Shown piece after piece: positions 16,966 to 24,248 of a stretch of 53,223 bases of DNA. The position numbers and the translations under genes were made by a program. Under the pieces are notes generated by a model. The model was not told the DNA's origin, made no database searches, and saw only the letters and a program-made list of their open reading frames with translations. This stretch comes from a virus. The stretch is taken from positions 1 through 53,223 of the IMG/VR virus record IMGVR_UViG_3300048550_000310; one strand, given 5' to 3'. Within the stretch, counting starts at the first letter, position 1. Each line of letters starts with the position of its first letter.

Positions 16966-17219
16966 GCTTTCTCGTAGATCTCAACTAGTTTGGGACTTGG
17001 GTCCAGTATAGTAAAGATCGACTCAGAAGTCAAGAACAAATCACGCTGCTCCGTGAATGGAGGAAAAGGAATAATAACATCCTCTTCCTTAATTTCATAG
17101 CAGTTTTCAATCAGCAAGCTGGGCTCCTCGTCTAGTTGAGTCACCTTTCCAATCAGGTACTCTCGTCTCTCTTTGAGTAAGATCAGTTTCACCTGACCCA
17201 GAATCATTTCTTCGTCCAT
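16962..17219 (-). CDS. Sm-like small protein, 85 aa (paralog 1)
   Basis: MDEEMILGQVKLILLKERREYLIGKVTQ..., then ENCYEI, then LTSESIFTILDPSPKLVEIYEK. The order of a short strand, a bent strand ending YLIGKV, a variable loop, and a last strand followed by SPxLxExY matches the proteins at 17107, 23812 and 33971, so the four look paralogous. The pattern resembles Sm/Hfq-type small barrels, which usually bind RNA or proteins; this is inference. It overlaps the preceding paralog by 113 nt in another frame. Confidence 0.65.
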   Translation of the reverse strand: MDEEMILGQVKLILLKERREYLIGKVTQLDEEPSLLIENCYEIKEEDVIIPFPPFTEQRDLFLTSESIFTILDPSPKLVEIYEKA

Positions 17220-17535
17220 TAGTTGCCTCCACTAATTCATTGTATTTTTCTAAGACAGCATCGAAAGTTTCATATGCTGTTACTACTTCATCCATTTTAA
17301 CCATAACACTATCCTTAGATAACAATGGCATCCAAGGTGTTAGTGCGATTTCAGGTTCAGAGATTTTATGAATTTCCCCATCAGTTTCAGCGTTCATACC
17401 TCCAGTCATTACAACAGAGTATGGATGCCTGAGTTGAAGAGCAAATACCTCGTCCTTATTTTCAGGTGTTGTTACTTCATAAAGATCACAAATAACATCT
17501 TCACCATTTCTTAGTCTTACGATTCTTACGCTCAT
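17107..17535 (-). CDS. Sm-like small protein, 142 aa (paralog 2)
   Basis: Start at ATG 17533-17535 because GGAGGAG lies directly upstream. MSVRIVRLRNGEDVICDLYEV is followed by a strand, a PWMPLL turn, and KMDEVVTAYETFDAVLEKYNEL, the same plan as the other three Sm-like proteins. The last 35 or so residues, rich in Arg, Asp, Ser and Gly, are encoded in the stretch overlapping the 85-aa paralog and may be a by-product of the overlap. Function is unknown. Confidence 0.65.
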   Translation of the reverse strand: MSVRIVRLRNGEDVICDLYEVTTPENKDEVFALQLRHPYSVVMTGGMNAETDGEIHKISEPEIALTPWMPLLSKDSVMVKMDEVVTAYETFDAVLEKYNELVEATNGRRNDSGSGETDLTQRETRVPDWKGDSTRRGAQLAD

Positions 17536-17731
17536 AACTCCTCCGTTCAATTTCATTGACTGCAAATTTAATAACATCCTTTAGGATCCTATCTTCATCT
17601 ACGTTTTTATATTCTGCGATTGGTCTAACGAGTCGCAGAAGTTCTTCGCTATATGACGATGGAACTTCTACTGTTAGCAAATCGGTATCACCATCGTAAT
17701 TATTCGGTTTTAAGTTTACATAAACATTCAT
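17501..17731 (-). CDS. Small hypothetical, 76 aa
   Basis: From ATG 17729-17731, preceded by GAGG: MNVYVNLKPNNYDGDTDLLTVEVPSS..., then a helical, basic C terminus (VNEIERRSYERKNRKTKKW). It overlaps the next gene by 35 nt. The start region lies in one arm of a 51-nt inverted-repeat structure (17731-17781). Not recognised. Confidence 0.6.
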   Translation of the reverse strand: MNVYVNLKPNNYDGDTDLLTVEVPSSYSEELLRLVRPIAEYKNVDEDRILKDVIKFAVNEIERRSYERKNRKTKKW

Positions 17732-17781
17732 AGTGTACCTCAAACAAAAAGAGACCCTAAGGTCTCTTTAGTTGTACACTA
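17731..17781 (-). repeat. 8-bp inverted repeat flanking a terminator and a start codon
   Basis: TAGTGTAC (17731-17738) and GTACACTA (17774-17781) are perfect inverted repeats around the terminator hairpin at 17746-17769. On the minus strand the downstream arm directly precedes the ATG of the 76-aa gene, so the outer stem could hide its translation start in read-through RNA. Confidence 0.5.
17746..17769 (-). terminator. Rho-independent terminator downstream of Hsp20 operon
   Basis: Minus strand: AAAGAGACC, loop TTAG, GGTCTCTTT continuing into TTG. A 9-bp stem with a short T tract. The hairpin is nearly symmetrical, but only minus-strand transcription (Hsp20 and the 58-aa gene) needs stopping here. 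Confidence 0.75.
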
Positions 17782-17785
17782 TATA

Positions 17786-17962
17786 TCACCAATCATCTCC
17801 ATAACTTTTACATGTTGCCATGTTTTCATCTGAAGACTTGCACCATTGTCTGACATATGAATCTGCATCCTGTGTCATATGAAAATGAGCATGGTTATGC
17901 AAACATCCAATTAGGATCAACAAACCTACCGATATGATATTAAAGTGTGTCGCTGGATGCAT
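17786..17962 (-). CDS. Small membrane protein, 58 aa
   Basis: Start taken at ATG 17960-17962, 7 nt after GAAGGTG, overlapping the end of the Hsp20 gene by 23 nt. MHPATHFNIISVGLLILIGCLHN is one hydrophobic helix with histidines around it (HNHAHFH), followed by a cysteine-containing tail (WCKSSDENMATCKSYGDDW). The helix could be a membrane anchor or an uncleaved signal, with the two tail cysteines forming a disulfide outside the cytoplasm. Not recognised. Confidence 0.55.
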   Translation of the reverse strand: MHPATHFNIISVGLLILIGCLHNHAHFHMTQDADSYVRQWCKSSDENMATCKSYGDDW

Positions 17963-18434
17963 CAGCATCACCTTCAGGTAATGCAGGATCTTGGATTTCA
18001 TAAACTTTCAGTTTCTGGTGGTCGGGAATGATCCTCCTCAATTCTACCACAAGCAATCCATTGTTGAAAGTGACTGTGCCGATTTCGACATCATCTGATA
18101 AATTAAATCCTCTTGCAAAGGTGCGAGTAGAAATACCTCTATGCATGTATTCCTCTTCACCTTTATTTTTTGGTGTGACTGATCTGATCAAAAGGACATT
18201 TGATTCTGTAGATACTTCAAACTCATCCTTAGACCAACCAGCAAGTGCTACTTCGATCCTCCACTTGACATTTGATTCTTGCACAAGATTGTATGGAGGG
18301 TATGCGTCATTAACAGATCCCTTTCCGTAGGAATGTAGTCTGTAAAAAACATCATCTAGTCCAACGCCGTATCTTTCTGCAGCGTCTACGATGGCACCAA
18401 GATCTTTCGTGGTGAACTTCTTAAGTCCAGTCAT
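17940..18434 (-). CDS. hsp20: Small heat shock protein Hsp20
   Basis: 164 aa from ATG 18432-18434, preceded by AAGGAG at 8 nt. The alpha-crystallin domain spans about residues 50-148: WRIEVALAGWSKDEFEVSTE, YMHRGISTRTFARGFNLSDDV, and the closing FNNGLLVVELRR strand. The tail is short and acidic. Cyanophage Hsp20 is an ATP-independent holdase thought to protect host or virion proteins, including photosynthetic ones, during infection. It is the first minus-strand gene left of the divergent region facing the plus-strand cassette. Confidence 0.93.
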   Translation of the reverse strand: MTGLKKFTTKDLGAIVDAAERYGVGLDDVFYRLHSYGKGSVNDAYPPYNLVQESNVKWRIEVALAGWSKDEFEVSTESNVLLIRSVTPKNKGEEEYMHRGISTRTFARGFNLSDDVEIGTVTFNNGLLVVELRRIIPDHQKLKVYEIQDPALPEGDADASSDTL

Positions 18435-18562
18435 TTGTATGCTCCTTTTATAAGCGAGTTTAGTTGTGTGGTCCCCGAAGGCAACCAAAATTATTTATTA
18501 GTCACATTTAGAAATAGTGGTGTAGCATTCCGAACCCAAGTGTAAGGTTTTCCAGACCTACA

Positions 18563-18570
18563 TATAAGTA
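18563..18570 (+). promoter_or_regulatory. Possible late-type promoter for plus-strand cassette
   Basis: TATAAGTA, one mismatch to TATAAATA, lies 22 nt before the ATG of the first plus-strand gene. If used, the plus-strand cassette would be late. A weak GATGGAAA ribosome-binding site precedes the ATG at 18592. Confidence 0.35.
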
Positions 18571-18591
18571 AGACCCATTATCGATGGAAAA

Positions 18592-19086
18592 ATGAAAAGA
18601 TTTTTACCATTCGTTATGTTAATGTTGACTGCCTCAGCAGCTAACGCTGGTGGACTCGTTACTAAACACGCTTCTAGTGTACAACTTACTGTTGATGCTG
18701 CTAGATCTACCGCCACGAGAGTAGGTTCTTCCTACTCAATCTCGGGTAGTGGAGTGAGCACTACTGATGGCACGACTGCTGGCACTATTTCAGCGGGTAC
18801 TATTACTTCTGGTCTTCTTGTTCCTGGCACTATCTCTGCCACACAAACAACTGACGGAAATGCATTTAGTTTCTCTCAGTCGTTTACACAAGGCGATACA
18901 ATCCCAACTGCAGCTCCTACCGTAGGTGATGTACCTAACTTCTCATCACTTACTTCTTATACAGCTGGATCTGCTGGTACATTAGCAGGTACTGTAGGCA
19001 CAACTGGTGCTCTTACGGTGACGGCTGGTGGAGCTGGCACTACTGCAACTGGACAATTCGTAGGTGAGATTACTGTCATTGACTAG
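18592..19086 (+). CDS. Exported Thr/Gly/Ser-rich beta protein (plus strand)
   Basis: 164 aa. Residues 1-19 are a Sec signal peptide (MKRFLPFVMLMLTASAANA, cleavage after ANA). The mature part is almost wholly small residues in beta repeats (SGSGVSTTDGTTAGTISAG...), with AFSFSQSFTQGDTIP near the middle. It shares the SGSG(V/I)(S/T) and G(N/Q)AFxF pattern with the next gene, so the two may be paralogs. It probably acts in the periplasm, outer membrane or virion surface. No function is known to me. Confidence 0.7.
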   Translation: MKRFLPFVMLMLTASAANAGGLVTKHASSVQLTVDAARSTATRVGSSYSISGSGVSTTDGTTAGTISAGTITSGLLVPGTISATQTTDGNAFSFSQSFTQGDTIPTAAPTVGDVPNFSSLTSYTAGSAGTLAGTVGTTGALTVTAGGAGTTATGQFVGEITVID

Positions 19087-19097
19087 GAGTCTTAGAG

Positions 19098-19544
19098 ATG
19101 ACCCATTTTGGAAAGACAATTTATTGGTCTGTAATATCTGTGGCGGTTGCAAGTGTCATACCTGCATCTGCCCTGGCGGTCCCCGTTGTCCCGAACTTCA
19201 CACAGGGATCGATGACGAGCCACACAGAGACAACACAAAAGATAACCGAGACCATCAATTCGATGGACTATTCAACTGGTTATCAGTATTCAGCAACTGG
19301 ATCTGGCATAACCGCTAGCGGTAACCTATCTCCCACGACAGGTAGCACAAATGTAACTATTAACGGAGTGAATTCGACATGGACAGGCGTAACAGGGAAA
19401 CCGACATTCGCGCAAACAACACCAGGTCAGGCGTTTCAGTTCACAGAGACTCTGAGTTCTCCGGGTCTTCAGAATCATACGATTATCCAAAGAGTGACCG
19501 AAACTACAAGCGTAACAGACACTACAAGTATCTTCCAACAATAA
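19098..19544 (+). CDS. Exported beta-rich protein 2 (plus strand)
   Basis: 148 aa. A signal peptide is visible at about residues 1-27 (KTIYWSVISVAVASVIPASALA). The mature region is Thr/Ser-rich (YSATGSGITASGNLSP, PGQAFQFTETLSS, TETTSVTDTTSIFQQ). GGAG lies 12 nt upstream of the ATG. Its last 166 nt overlap the third plus-strand gene in another frame. It is similar in plan to the preceding gene. Confidence 0.65.
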   Translation: MTHFGKTIYWSVISVAVASVIPASALAVPVVPNFTQGSMTSHTETTQKITETINSMDYSTGYQYSATGSGITASGNLSPTTGSTNVTINGVNSTWTGVTGKPTFAQTTPGQAFQFTETLSSPGLQNHTIIQRVTETTSVTDTTSIFQQ

Positions 19545-20194
19545 TTGCATTACTATTTGCAACACCAGTAAATGCAGAAACTGTTGGTGGTGTAAGTGCA
19601 ACTGCATCTCCAGTGGCGAATAGCTCAGGCTCAGTAACGAACCAAGCTATTCAGGTATTACAAGGTCCATATATTACTAATACTTATGGAGGTGGCATTC
19701 AATGTCAGGGTCCTACTAGGAACTTCACTCCATATGTAACAGGAACTGCATCAGCTCAAAAACCATATCAACCATACTATTGGGACCCAGTATACGATGT
19801 CACCGATAACTTTGGTGCCTTCGATGCTGATGGTAATGAGATTGGGGATGGCGTTTTAGATAATCCAGGAGATATCCTTTTCAGAAAGAAAACTAGAACT
19901 GGTCAGAAAGATAACTACAGTTTGGGTATTGGTTTCTCCATGACATGGAGCACTCCTACAGATAAGAAACTACAGGCGCTGTGTAAAGAAGCAGCAGCAT
20001 CTAACATCGCATTAATGAATCAAGCACATGCCAATAAGAGACTCGACTTTGAGATTGCGAGACTCAAAAATTGTGGCGAACTAATGCAAAAAGGAATTAT
20101 GTTCCGTCCAGGTGCAGAAATGGCAAAGATTTGTGCTGATGTGATGGTAGTAAATAAAAATGCTATTGCACCACATAGACACAAAATACCATAA
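19379..20194 (+). CDS. Exported protein with internal signal segment (plus strand)
   Basis: 271 aa if started at the only conventional start, ATG 19379, with GGAG 10 nt before it. A signal-like segment lies at residues 46-67 (RNRHYKYLPTIIALLFATPVNA), preceded by 45 polar residues encoded inside the upstream gene. After it come GGVSATASPVANSSGS, a Tyr/Pro-rich stretch, DNYSLGIGFSMTWSTP (beta-strand-like) and a C-terminal helix with two cysteines (LKNCGELM...MAKICADVM). I recall similar sequences in other marine cyanophages but no assigned function. The true N terminus is uncertain. Confidence 0.6.
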   Translation: MDRRNRETDIRANNTRSGVSVHRDSEFSGSSESYDYPKSDRNYKRNRHYKYLPTIIALLFATPVNAETVGGVSATASPVANSSGSVTNQAIQVLQGPYITNTYGGGIQCQGPTRNFTPYVTGTASAQKPYQPYYWDPVYDVTDNFGAFDADGNEIGDGVLDNPGDILFRKKTRTGQKDNYSLGIGFSMTWSTPTDKKLQALCKEAAASNIALMNQAHANKRLDFEIARLKNCGELMQKGIMFRPGAEMAKICADVMVVNKNAIAPHRHKIP

Positions 20195-20974
20195 CTATTT
20201 TTTCTTAGGTCGCTTAAGTGGTGGTAGTTCCCTCTTCTGACGATACTCATTCGCTAGAATTTCATTCCGACATAATTTTGGTGGGGTCTTACCTAATATC
20301 GTTTGAATTTTTTTAATAGTCTTTTTAACAGCGGGTTTTACCACTTTAAGAAGCATATCAGCAAGAGGTTTTGCAAGTATCGCAGATGATGTTGCAATAA
20401 TAGCGATAGATGCTGTAGCGGTGACTGCTCCTGCTGTTGGTATATTTCCCACAATCTGTTCTACGACTTCAAGTTTTTCCGTAACCTGTATACATTCTTT
20501 TCCAACTAGTTCATATCTAATAACTTTCTGGTCTCCTTTAATATGACCAACCGGTTCTTTTAATTGCTGCACCTTTGTAGGACACTTAATATCAGGTGTT
20601 TTAGGTGCTTTTGTTTCAGGTGCTTTTGTTTCTGTTTTTTCGGGGGGTGGAGCTACCTTAGGTACTTGTGTCTCATAGTCAAACTCTAACTCATCCTTAT
20701 TATAATCCAAAGGATCAAATGATGGCATACCAGCATCACAGAATGTTTTAACACCCTTAGGATCATCTTCACTAAGAATACCACTTCTCTGTTTACTAGT
20801 ATTCTGCTCATGTGCTTCTACACATCCAGGCATATCAACAATAGGCACACCAACCAGGTTTGTGATTGGTGGTGCCGCAAATATAGACATTGGATCGGTT
20901 GTCCATCTTGGAGGTTGATAAACCTGAATGTCTGATATATTTACATTATCAATTTGAATATCATCAATATCCAT
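20195..20974 (-). CDS. Proline-rich protein with C-terminal membrane segment
   Basis: 259 aa from ATG 20972-20974 (MDIDDIQIDNVNI). Residues 30-95 are Pro-rich with two cysteines, and 95-130 contain PPP/KAPETKAP repeats. A hydrophobic Ala/Ile/Thr stretch (AVTATASIAIIATSSAILA) is followed by a very basic tail (KKTIKKIQTILGK...LKRPKKK). Its stop abuts the stop of the plus-strand gene with no space, so two transcripts converge here. Similar proteins occur in other cyanophages; a virion or membrane-associated role is likely but unproven. Confidence 0.65.
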   Translation of the reverse strand: MDIDDIQIDNVNISDIQVYQPPRWTTDPMSIFAAPPITNLVGVPIVDMPGCVEAHEQNTSKQRSGILSEDDPKGVKTFCDAGMPSFDPLDYNKDELEFDYETQVPKVAPPPEKTETKAPETKAPKTPDIKCPTKVQQLKEPVGHIKGDQKVIRYELVGKECIQVTEKLEVVEQIVGNIPTAGAVTATASIAIIATSSAILAKPLADMLLKVVKPAVKKTIKKIQTILGKTPPKLCRNEILANEYRQKRELPPLKRPKKK

Positions 20975-20982
20975 TATTTTTC

Positions 20983-21624
20983 TCAACAATCATTAAATAC
21001 ACTTCCAACTTGCGAACCGAGACTTGACCCTGCCTTCTGTCCTAGAAGCAATGCCCAACCTCCCGCTAACCATCCAACGTAAGGGATGCTAGCGACCGCT
21101 GGAACGGCGAGACCAGCAGCTATGCTAGTTCCTGCCATCGCACCTTGTGATCGTGCTCCAGCGTCCGCGATCAAACACTCTACTTCTTTTGCAGACTTTC
21201 CCTCTTCTGTAGTCACACCTCCAATGTTTCTGGTGCCTTCACGGGTATACTGGTCTCTACGATATTCGGTTCTCTGCTCAGTTCCTCCGCCAAAGAATCC
21301 TCTCTTTTCTTTATCAAGATCAAGAGATCTCTCCGACTCCAAAACCTTAGGATCATCTGAACGATACTCAATCGTATATCCATCCTTTCCTGCTTGGATT
21401 TTATACGATGAATAAGGACCACGAGGAATATTGATCACAGGAGGTTCCTGTATCTTAGTAGTAGGTCTGAGTACATACCCCAACAGACCAATGTGTGCTA
21501 GGGCAAATACAGAACCCGCTGCAATAGCAATAGTTTTCATAGGAAACTCCTTCTTCTTTACAGGTTCGGAATAATAATCCCCAGATTGTTCTGAGGATTC
21601 ATCCTTTTGCCATGGCGCTTTCAT
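20983..21624 (-). CDS. Membrane protein with Gly-rich C-terminal segments
   Basis: 213 aa. One N-terminal transmembrane helix at about residues 30-50 (TIAIAAGSVFALAHIGLLGYV), a charged middle (EQRTEYRRDQYTREGT), and a Gly/Ala-rich C-terminal pair of hydrophobic segments (GTSIAAGLAVPAVASIPYVGWLAGGWALLLG) with glycine-zipper character. Two cysteines flank the last part. The ATG overlaps the end of the 76-aa gene's stop (21621). The layout would suit an inner-membrane-anchored envelope protein or a membrane-active virion protein. Confidence 0.6.
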   Translation of the reverse strand: MKAPWQKDESSEQSGDYYSEPVKKKEFPMKTIAIAAGSVFALAHIGLLGYVLRPTTKIQEPPVINIPRGPYSSYKIQAGKDGYTIEYRSDDPKVLESERSLDLDKEKRGFFGGGTEQRTEYRRDQYTREGTRNIGGVTTEEGKSAKEVECLIADAGARSQGAMAGTSIAAGLAVPAVASIPYVGWLAGGWALLLGQKAGSSLGSQVGSVFNDC

Positions 21625-21851
21625 GGTAAAGATGGGATAACACCACCAGTTGCCTTAGGTAATTCCGGAACTGATTTATTAAGCATACCAGGAAGTGCTC
21701 CTGCAATCGCTTCTGCTGCTGCTTTGGCAACCTTTTCCTTAGCGGATTCGATAAGTGCATCTTTCTGTAGATACACATAAGTCCCACCACCGATGATGCC
21801 AGAGACACCAACAAATGATAGGACTGCTAATACATTAATGATTTTTTGCAT
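21621..21851 (-). CDS. Small single-pass membrane protein, 76 aa
   Basis: An N-terminal hydrophobic helix with glycines (IINVLAVLSFVGVSGIIGGGTYVYLQ), then an alanine/lysine helix (SAKEKVAKAAAEAIAGALPGML) and a Pro-rich end. It overlaps the next gene by 4 nt and follows the 96-aa gene by 2 nt. Not recognised; a membrane partner of its neighbours is inferred. Confidence 0.6.
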   Translation of the reverse strand: MQKIINVLAVLSFVGVSGIIGGGTYVYLQKDALIESAKEKVAKAAAEAIAGALPGMLNKSVPELPKATGGVIPSLP

Positions 21852-21853
21852 GA

Positions 21854-22144
21854 TTATACCTTTGGTTCGATTTCTTCTTTTCTTTTAATCTCAGGTGCTT
21901 TCTTTGGAGAAGCACCGTTTTTAGCGGGACTCAATCCGAAGGCAGCTAAAGATCCAGAAAAGACCGACGCAATAAAAGTTGGATCAAAATCTAGAATTTT
22001 TTGTCCATTAGGAAGTCTAACATAAGAAAATGTTAGTAGAGATGCAGACCATATAAGAACAACAACTTTCACCAAATTACCAAGAACTTCACTTTTATCA
22101 TCATCGTCTGCCTTCTCATCTACTTCAGGTTTTGTATCTGTCAT
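21854..22144 (-). CDS. Small membrane protein, 96 aa
   Basis: An acidic N terminus (MTDTKPEVDEKADDDDKSEV), a hydrophobic helix at about residues 22-42 (LGNLVKVVVLIWSASLLTFSYV), and a second, weaker one (PTFIASVFSGSLAAFGLS), ending in a basic tail. First gene of the four-gene membrane cluster below RegA. Not recognised. Confidence 0.6.
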   Translation of the reverse strand: MTDTKPEVDEKADDDDKSEVLGNLVKVVVLIWSASLLTFSYVRLPNGQKILDFDPTFIASVFSGSLAAFGLSPAKNGASPKKAPEIKRKEEIEPKV

Positions 22145-22168
22145 TAGTAGATAGCGTGGCAGAGCTAT

Positions 22169-22591
22169 TTAGCTTTCAGGTTTCTTCTTACCGATGTTAT
22201 ATTTAGATTCCAATGTCCATTCAGTTTTTTCTTTATAGGCAATGACTTTAATTTGACTTAAGGGTGCTGCATTATCTGCTGACGCCTCTTTGACAATTTC
22301 AACTAAACCCCAATCAGACAAGAGTTTGATAATACGGTTACGTCTTTGCATATCATTTTCGGAAAAGTTCGCTTTCTTACCATCAAGCGCAAACAATTCT
22401 TTAAAATGTACAATGTAATACTGCCCTTTCTTATGTAAAATATGACAAGATTGATATAGTTTCTTTTCTTTACGAGAGGCAACACCAATACGAGTAAGAG
22501 TCTCGCGTACTTTCAGGAAATCATCCGGTTCCTTCAAGTTCACCTCAATCATATCATCCTTTGTCCACTGAACTTCTTTAACCTCGTTCAT
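22169..22591 (-). CDS. regA: RegA translational repressor
   Basis: 140 aa. MIEVNLKEPDDFLKVRETLTR, YQSCHILHKKGQYYIVHFKE and the C-terminal KEKTEWTLESKYNIG match T4 RegA closely in order and wording. RegA binds the translation-start regions of early phage mRNAs and blocks ribosome entry. There are 13 extra residues before the T4-like start; I kept the first ATG because it overlaps the gp62 stop (ATGA) and GGGGG precedes it. Confidence 0.93.
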   Translation of the reverse strand: MNEVKEVQWTKDDMIEVNLKEPDDFLKVRETLTRIGVASRKEKKLYQSCHILHKKGQYYIVHFKELFALDGKKANFSENDMQRRNRIIKLLSDWGLVEIVKEASADNAAPLSQIKVIAYKEKTEWTLESKYNIGKKKPES

Positions 22592-22992
22592 TTTTTCTTA
22601 CCCCCTTTATTCAATTTGGTTTTAATAACGTCGAGTTGTGTAGGTGTAAGTATCCCAAGTGCTTGTACTGCCTTCTCGGTTGAATAACCGTAGTATTGTT
22701 TTACAAGTTCAAGATTATCTACCTTTTCCCTTTTACCCCAAGGAGAAAATCTCTTACGGGACCTGACGGTATTTATAAAGAAATCGTATTGAAGTTTTTT
22801 ATCGAGGTTTGGATACTGGTTCATCTCATTAGCAAACATGATAGTATCCATATGATGGGACAGACATTTATTAATCACATAGGCAGGATAATTTTTTTCC
22901 CAAGCAGGATCATCATCTTCCATTAAATTTTTTTTATTCAAATTAATGGAATTTAAATAATCCTTTAGAGGATACCTTTCATCATACGACAT
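22588..22992 (-). CDS. 62: Clamp loader small subunit gp62
   Basis: 134 aa. DDPAWEKNYPAYVINKCLSHHMDTIMFANEMN and KLQYDFFINTVRSRKRFSPW are the recognisable core of cyanophage gp62. It is shorter than T4 gp62 (about 187 aa), as is usual in cyanophages. It joins four gp44 subunits in the loader that opens the gp45 clamp. A Dam-type gene separates it from gp44, although the pair normally works together. A TATAAATA occurs inside it at 22770-22777, possibly by chance. Confidence 0.88.
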   Translation of the reverse strand: MSYDERYPLKDYLNSINLNKKNLMEDDDPAWEKNYPAYVINKCLSHHMDTIMFANEMNQYPNLDKKLQYDFFINTVRSRKRFSPWGKREKVDNLELVKQYYGYSTEKAVQALGILTPTQLDVIKTKLNKGGKKK

Positions 22993-23815
22993 AATTTAGG
23001 AGCAGAAGTTCTTTACGAGACTGTTGTTCTTTCATGTATTCCCCAACGGAACGCATGGTATATGTGTGATCATACTCATGTGGGGTCCATCCCAAGAATC
23101 GATCTCTAATCAACTGCGAAGAGTTATAAGATACTAGTTGGGGACCAATGTATCGATCACAATCTAGAGCAAACTGATCATGATCAAATCCTTTGTGCAT
23201 ATTACCCTTCTTACCATAGAGGTTAGATCCAATCTCATATGGAGGATCAAGATAAGTGAAAACTTTCTTATCGTCTATCAGTAACTTTTCGTATGACAGA
23301 TTAGTGATCTTCCATTTTTTAATGAGTTGCCCGTAGTAAGGGAGTTTTTCAATTCCTCGCATACTAAAGTTTGAGTCTGACGCCTGCTTGCTGAAGGAAC
23401 TGGATTCAGTGAGACCAGAAAAAGAGCACTTGTTAACAATATAGAAACTGACAGCACGAACCGTAGCATCACAGCGTCGGGGCTCATTCCCGAGATACTC
23501 TTTAGACTCCAAGAAAAGAACTTTCGCGGAAGCGGGGTCATGGTGCCTTTGTTTAAGTTGGACAAGTTGGTTCTTAATTTCATCAGCATTCTCCTGCAGT
23601 TCACGCCAGAAATTGTAAAGGGGTTCATAAAGATCATTCACCCAGATATCTAGATGAGGATACATCTGTGTAATGTACAATGCTACAGAACCTCCACCTA
23701 CAAAAGGTTCACGAAACTCATTATAGTCAGAAAAAAGTGGAAAGAACTGTGCCATTTTTTTAGTAGCACGAGACTTTCCACCAGGATAACGAAGGGGAGT
23801 TTTCAAAGATGTCAT
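22982..23815 (-). CDS. dam: DNA adenine methyltransferase (D12/Dam type)
   Basis: 277 aa. SAM-binding FVGGGS (38-43), N-terminal LRYPGGKS (8-15), and catalytic DPPY near residues 190-193 identify the D12 class, which makes N6-methyladenine (GATC in Dam). The C terminus (YNSSQLIRDRFLGWTPHEYDHTYTMR) also fits. It lies inside the clamp-loader operon, overlapping gp62 by 11 nt and the Sm-like gene by 4 nt. Likely roles are protection from restriction or marking of progeny DNA; the target site cannot be read from sequence. Confidence 0.9.
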   Translation of the reverse strand: MTSLKTPLRYPGGKSRATKKMAQFFPLFSDYNEFREPFVGGGSVALYITQMYPHLDIWVNDLYEPLYNFWRELQENADEIKNQLVQLKQRHHDPASAKVLFLESKEYLGNEPRRCDATVRAVSFYIVNKCSFSGLTESSSFSKQASDSNFSMRGIEKLPYYGQLIKKWKITNLSYEKLLIDDKKVFTYLDPPYEIGSNLYGKKGNMHKGFDHDQFALDCDRYIGPQLVSYNSSQLIRDRFLGWTPHEYDHTYTMRSVGEYMKEQQSRKELLLLNYVV

Positions 23816-24105
23816 AGAATCAGTTTCTTTTCGGGGGCAACAATTTTACCAAACATTTGGCAATATTGTTCTTTAAGACCGGGTGATGGAGTAGCAATAT
23901 ACATTACCATAGATTTAGAAACTGTCAATTCTTCTTCGTCAGGATCTTGTAGGGGTGCCCAAGGCGCAAATCCAACCTTAGTAGGATCTTCTGGAAGAGG
24001 CATTGCTGCAATCACATCCTTAATAATGATTTCATTATCTTTTTCTTCTACAAGATCAGCAATACAATTTTCGCCACTGATAAAGCGAATGTTCACAACT
24101 TTCAT
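23812..24105 (-). CDS. Sm-like small protein, 97 aa (paralog 3)
   Basis: MKVVNIRFISGENCIADLVEE, then EIIIKDVIAAMPLP, a PWAPL turn, MVMYIATPSPGLKEQY and a short helix. The (L/F)xSGExxIAD opening and SPxLxExY ending repeat in the paralogs at 16962, 17107 and 33971. It overlaps both neighbours by ATGA, so it is translated as part of the clamp-loader chain. Function is unknown. Confidence 0.7.
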   Translation of the reverse strand: MKVVNIRFISGENCIADLVEEKDNEIIIKDVIAAMPLPEDPTKVGFAPWAPLQDPDEEELTVSKSMVMYIATPSPGLKEQYCQMFGKIVAPEKKLIL

Positions 24106-24248
24106 TTTAATTTCTCCGCAATAGAATTAATACTTTTAGACATTTGTTGATAACCAGATCCAATATAAATCTGACCTGCAACTACAGCAACTGTAGCAGC
24201 ACCCCAGAAAACATAATACCAATTAGATTTCACTTGTTTAATAATCAT
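24102..24248 (-). CDS. Membrane microprotein, 48 aa
   Basis: ATG at 24246-24248, stop 24102-24104. MIIKQVKSNWYYVFWGAATVAV continues into a hydrophobic helix ending GQIYIGSGY, with a charged C terminus. The NWYYVFWGAATVAVVAG pattern is one I recognise from other T4-like cyanophages. It is joined to both neighbours by 4-nt ATGA overlaps. A single-pass membrane protein in a DNA-replication operon is odd; it may tether or signal, but the function is unknown. Confidence 0.7.
   Translation of the reverse strand: MIIKQVKSNWYYVFWGAATVAVVAGQIYIGSGYQQMSKSINSIAEKLK

Noticed and set aside
22770-22777. TATAAATA inside gp62
   Set aside because: A possible internal late promoter for RegA and the membrane cluster, but it is within a coding region and a single 8-mer match can occur by chance.
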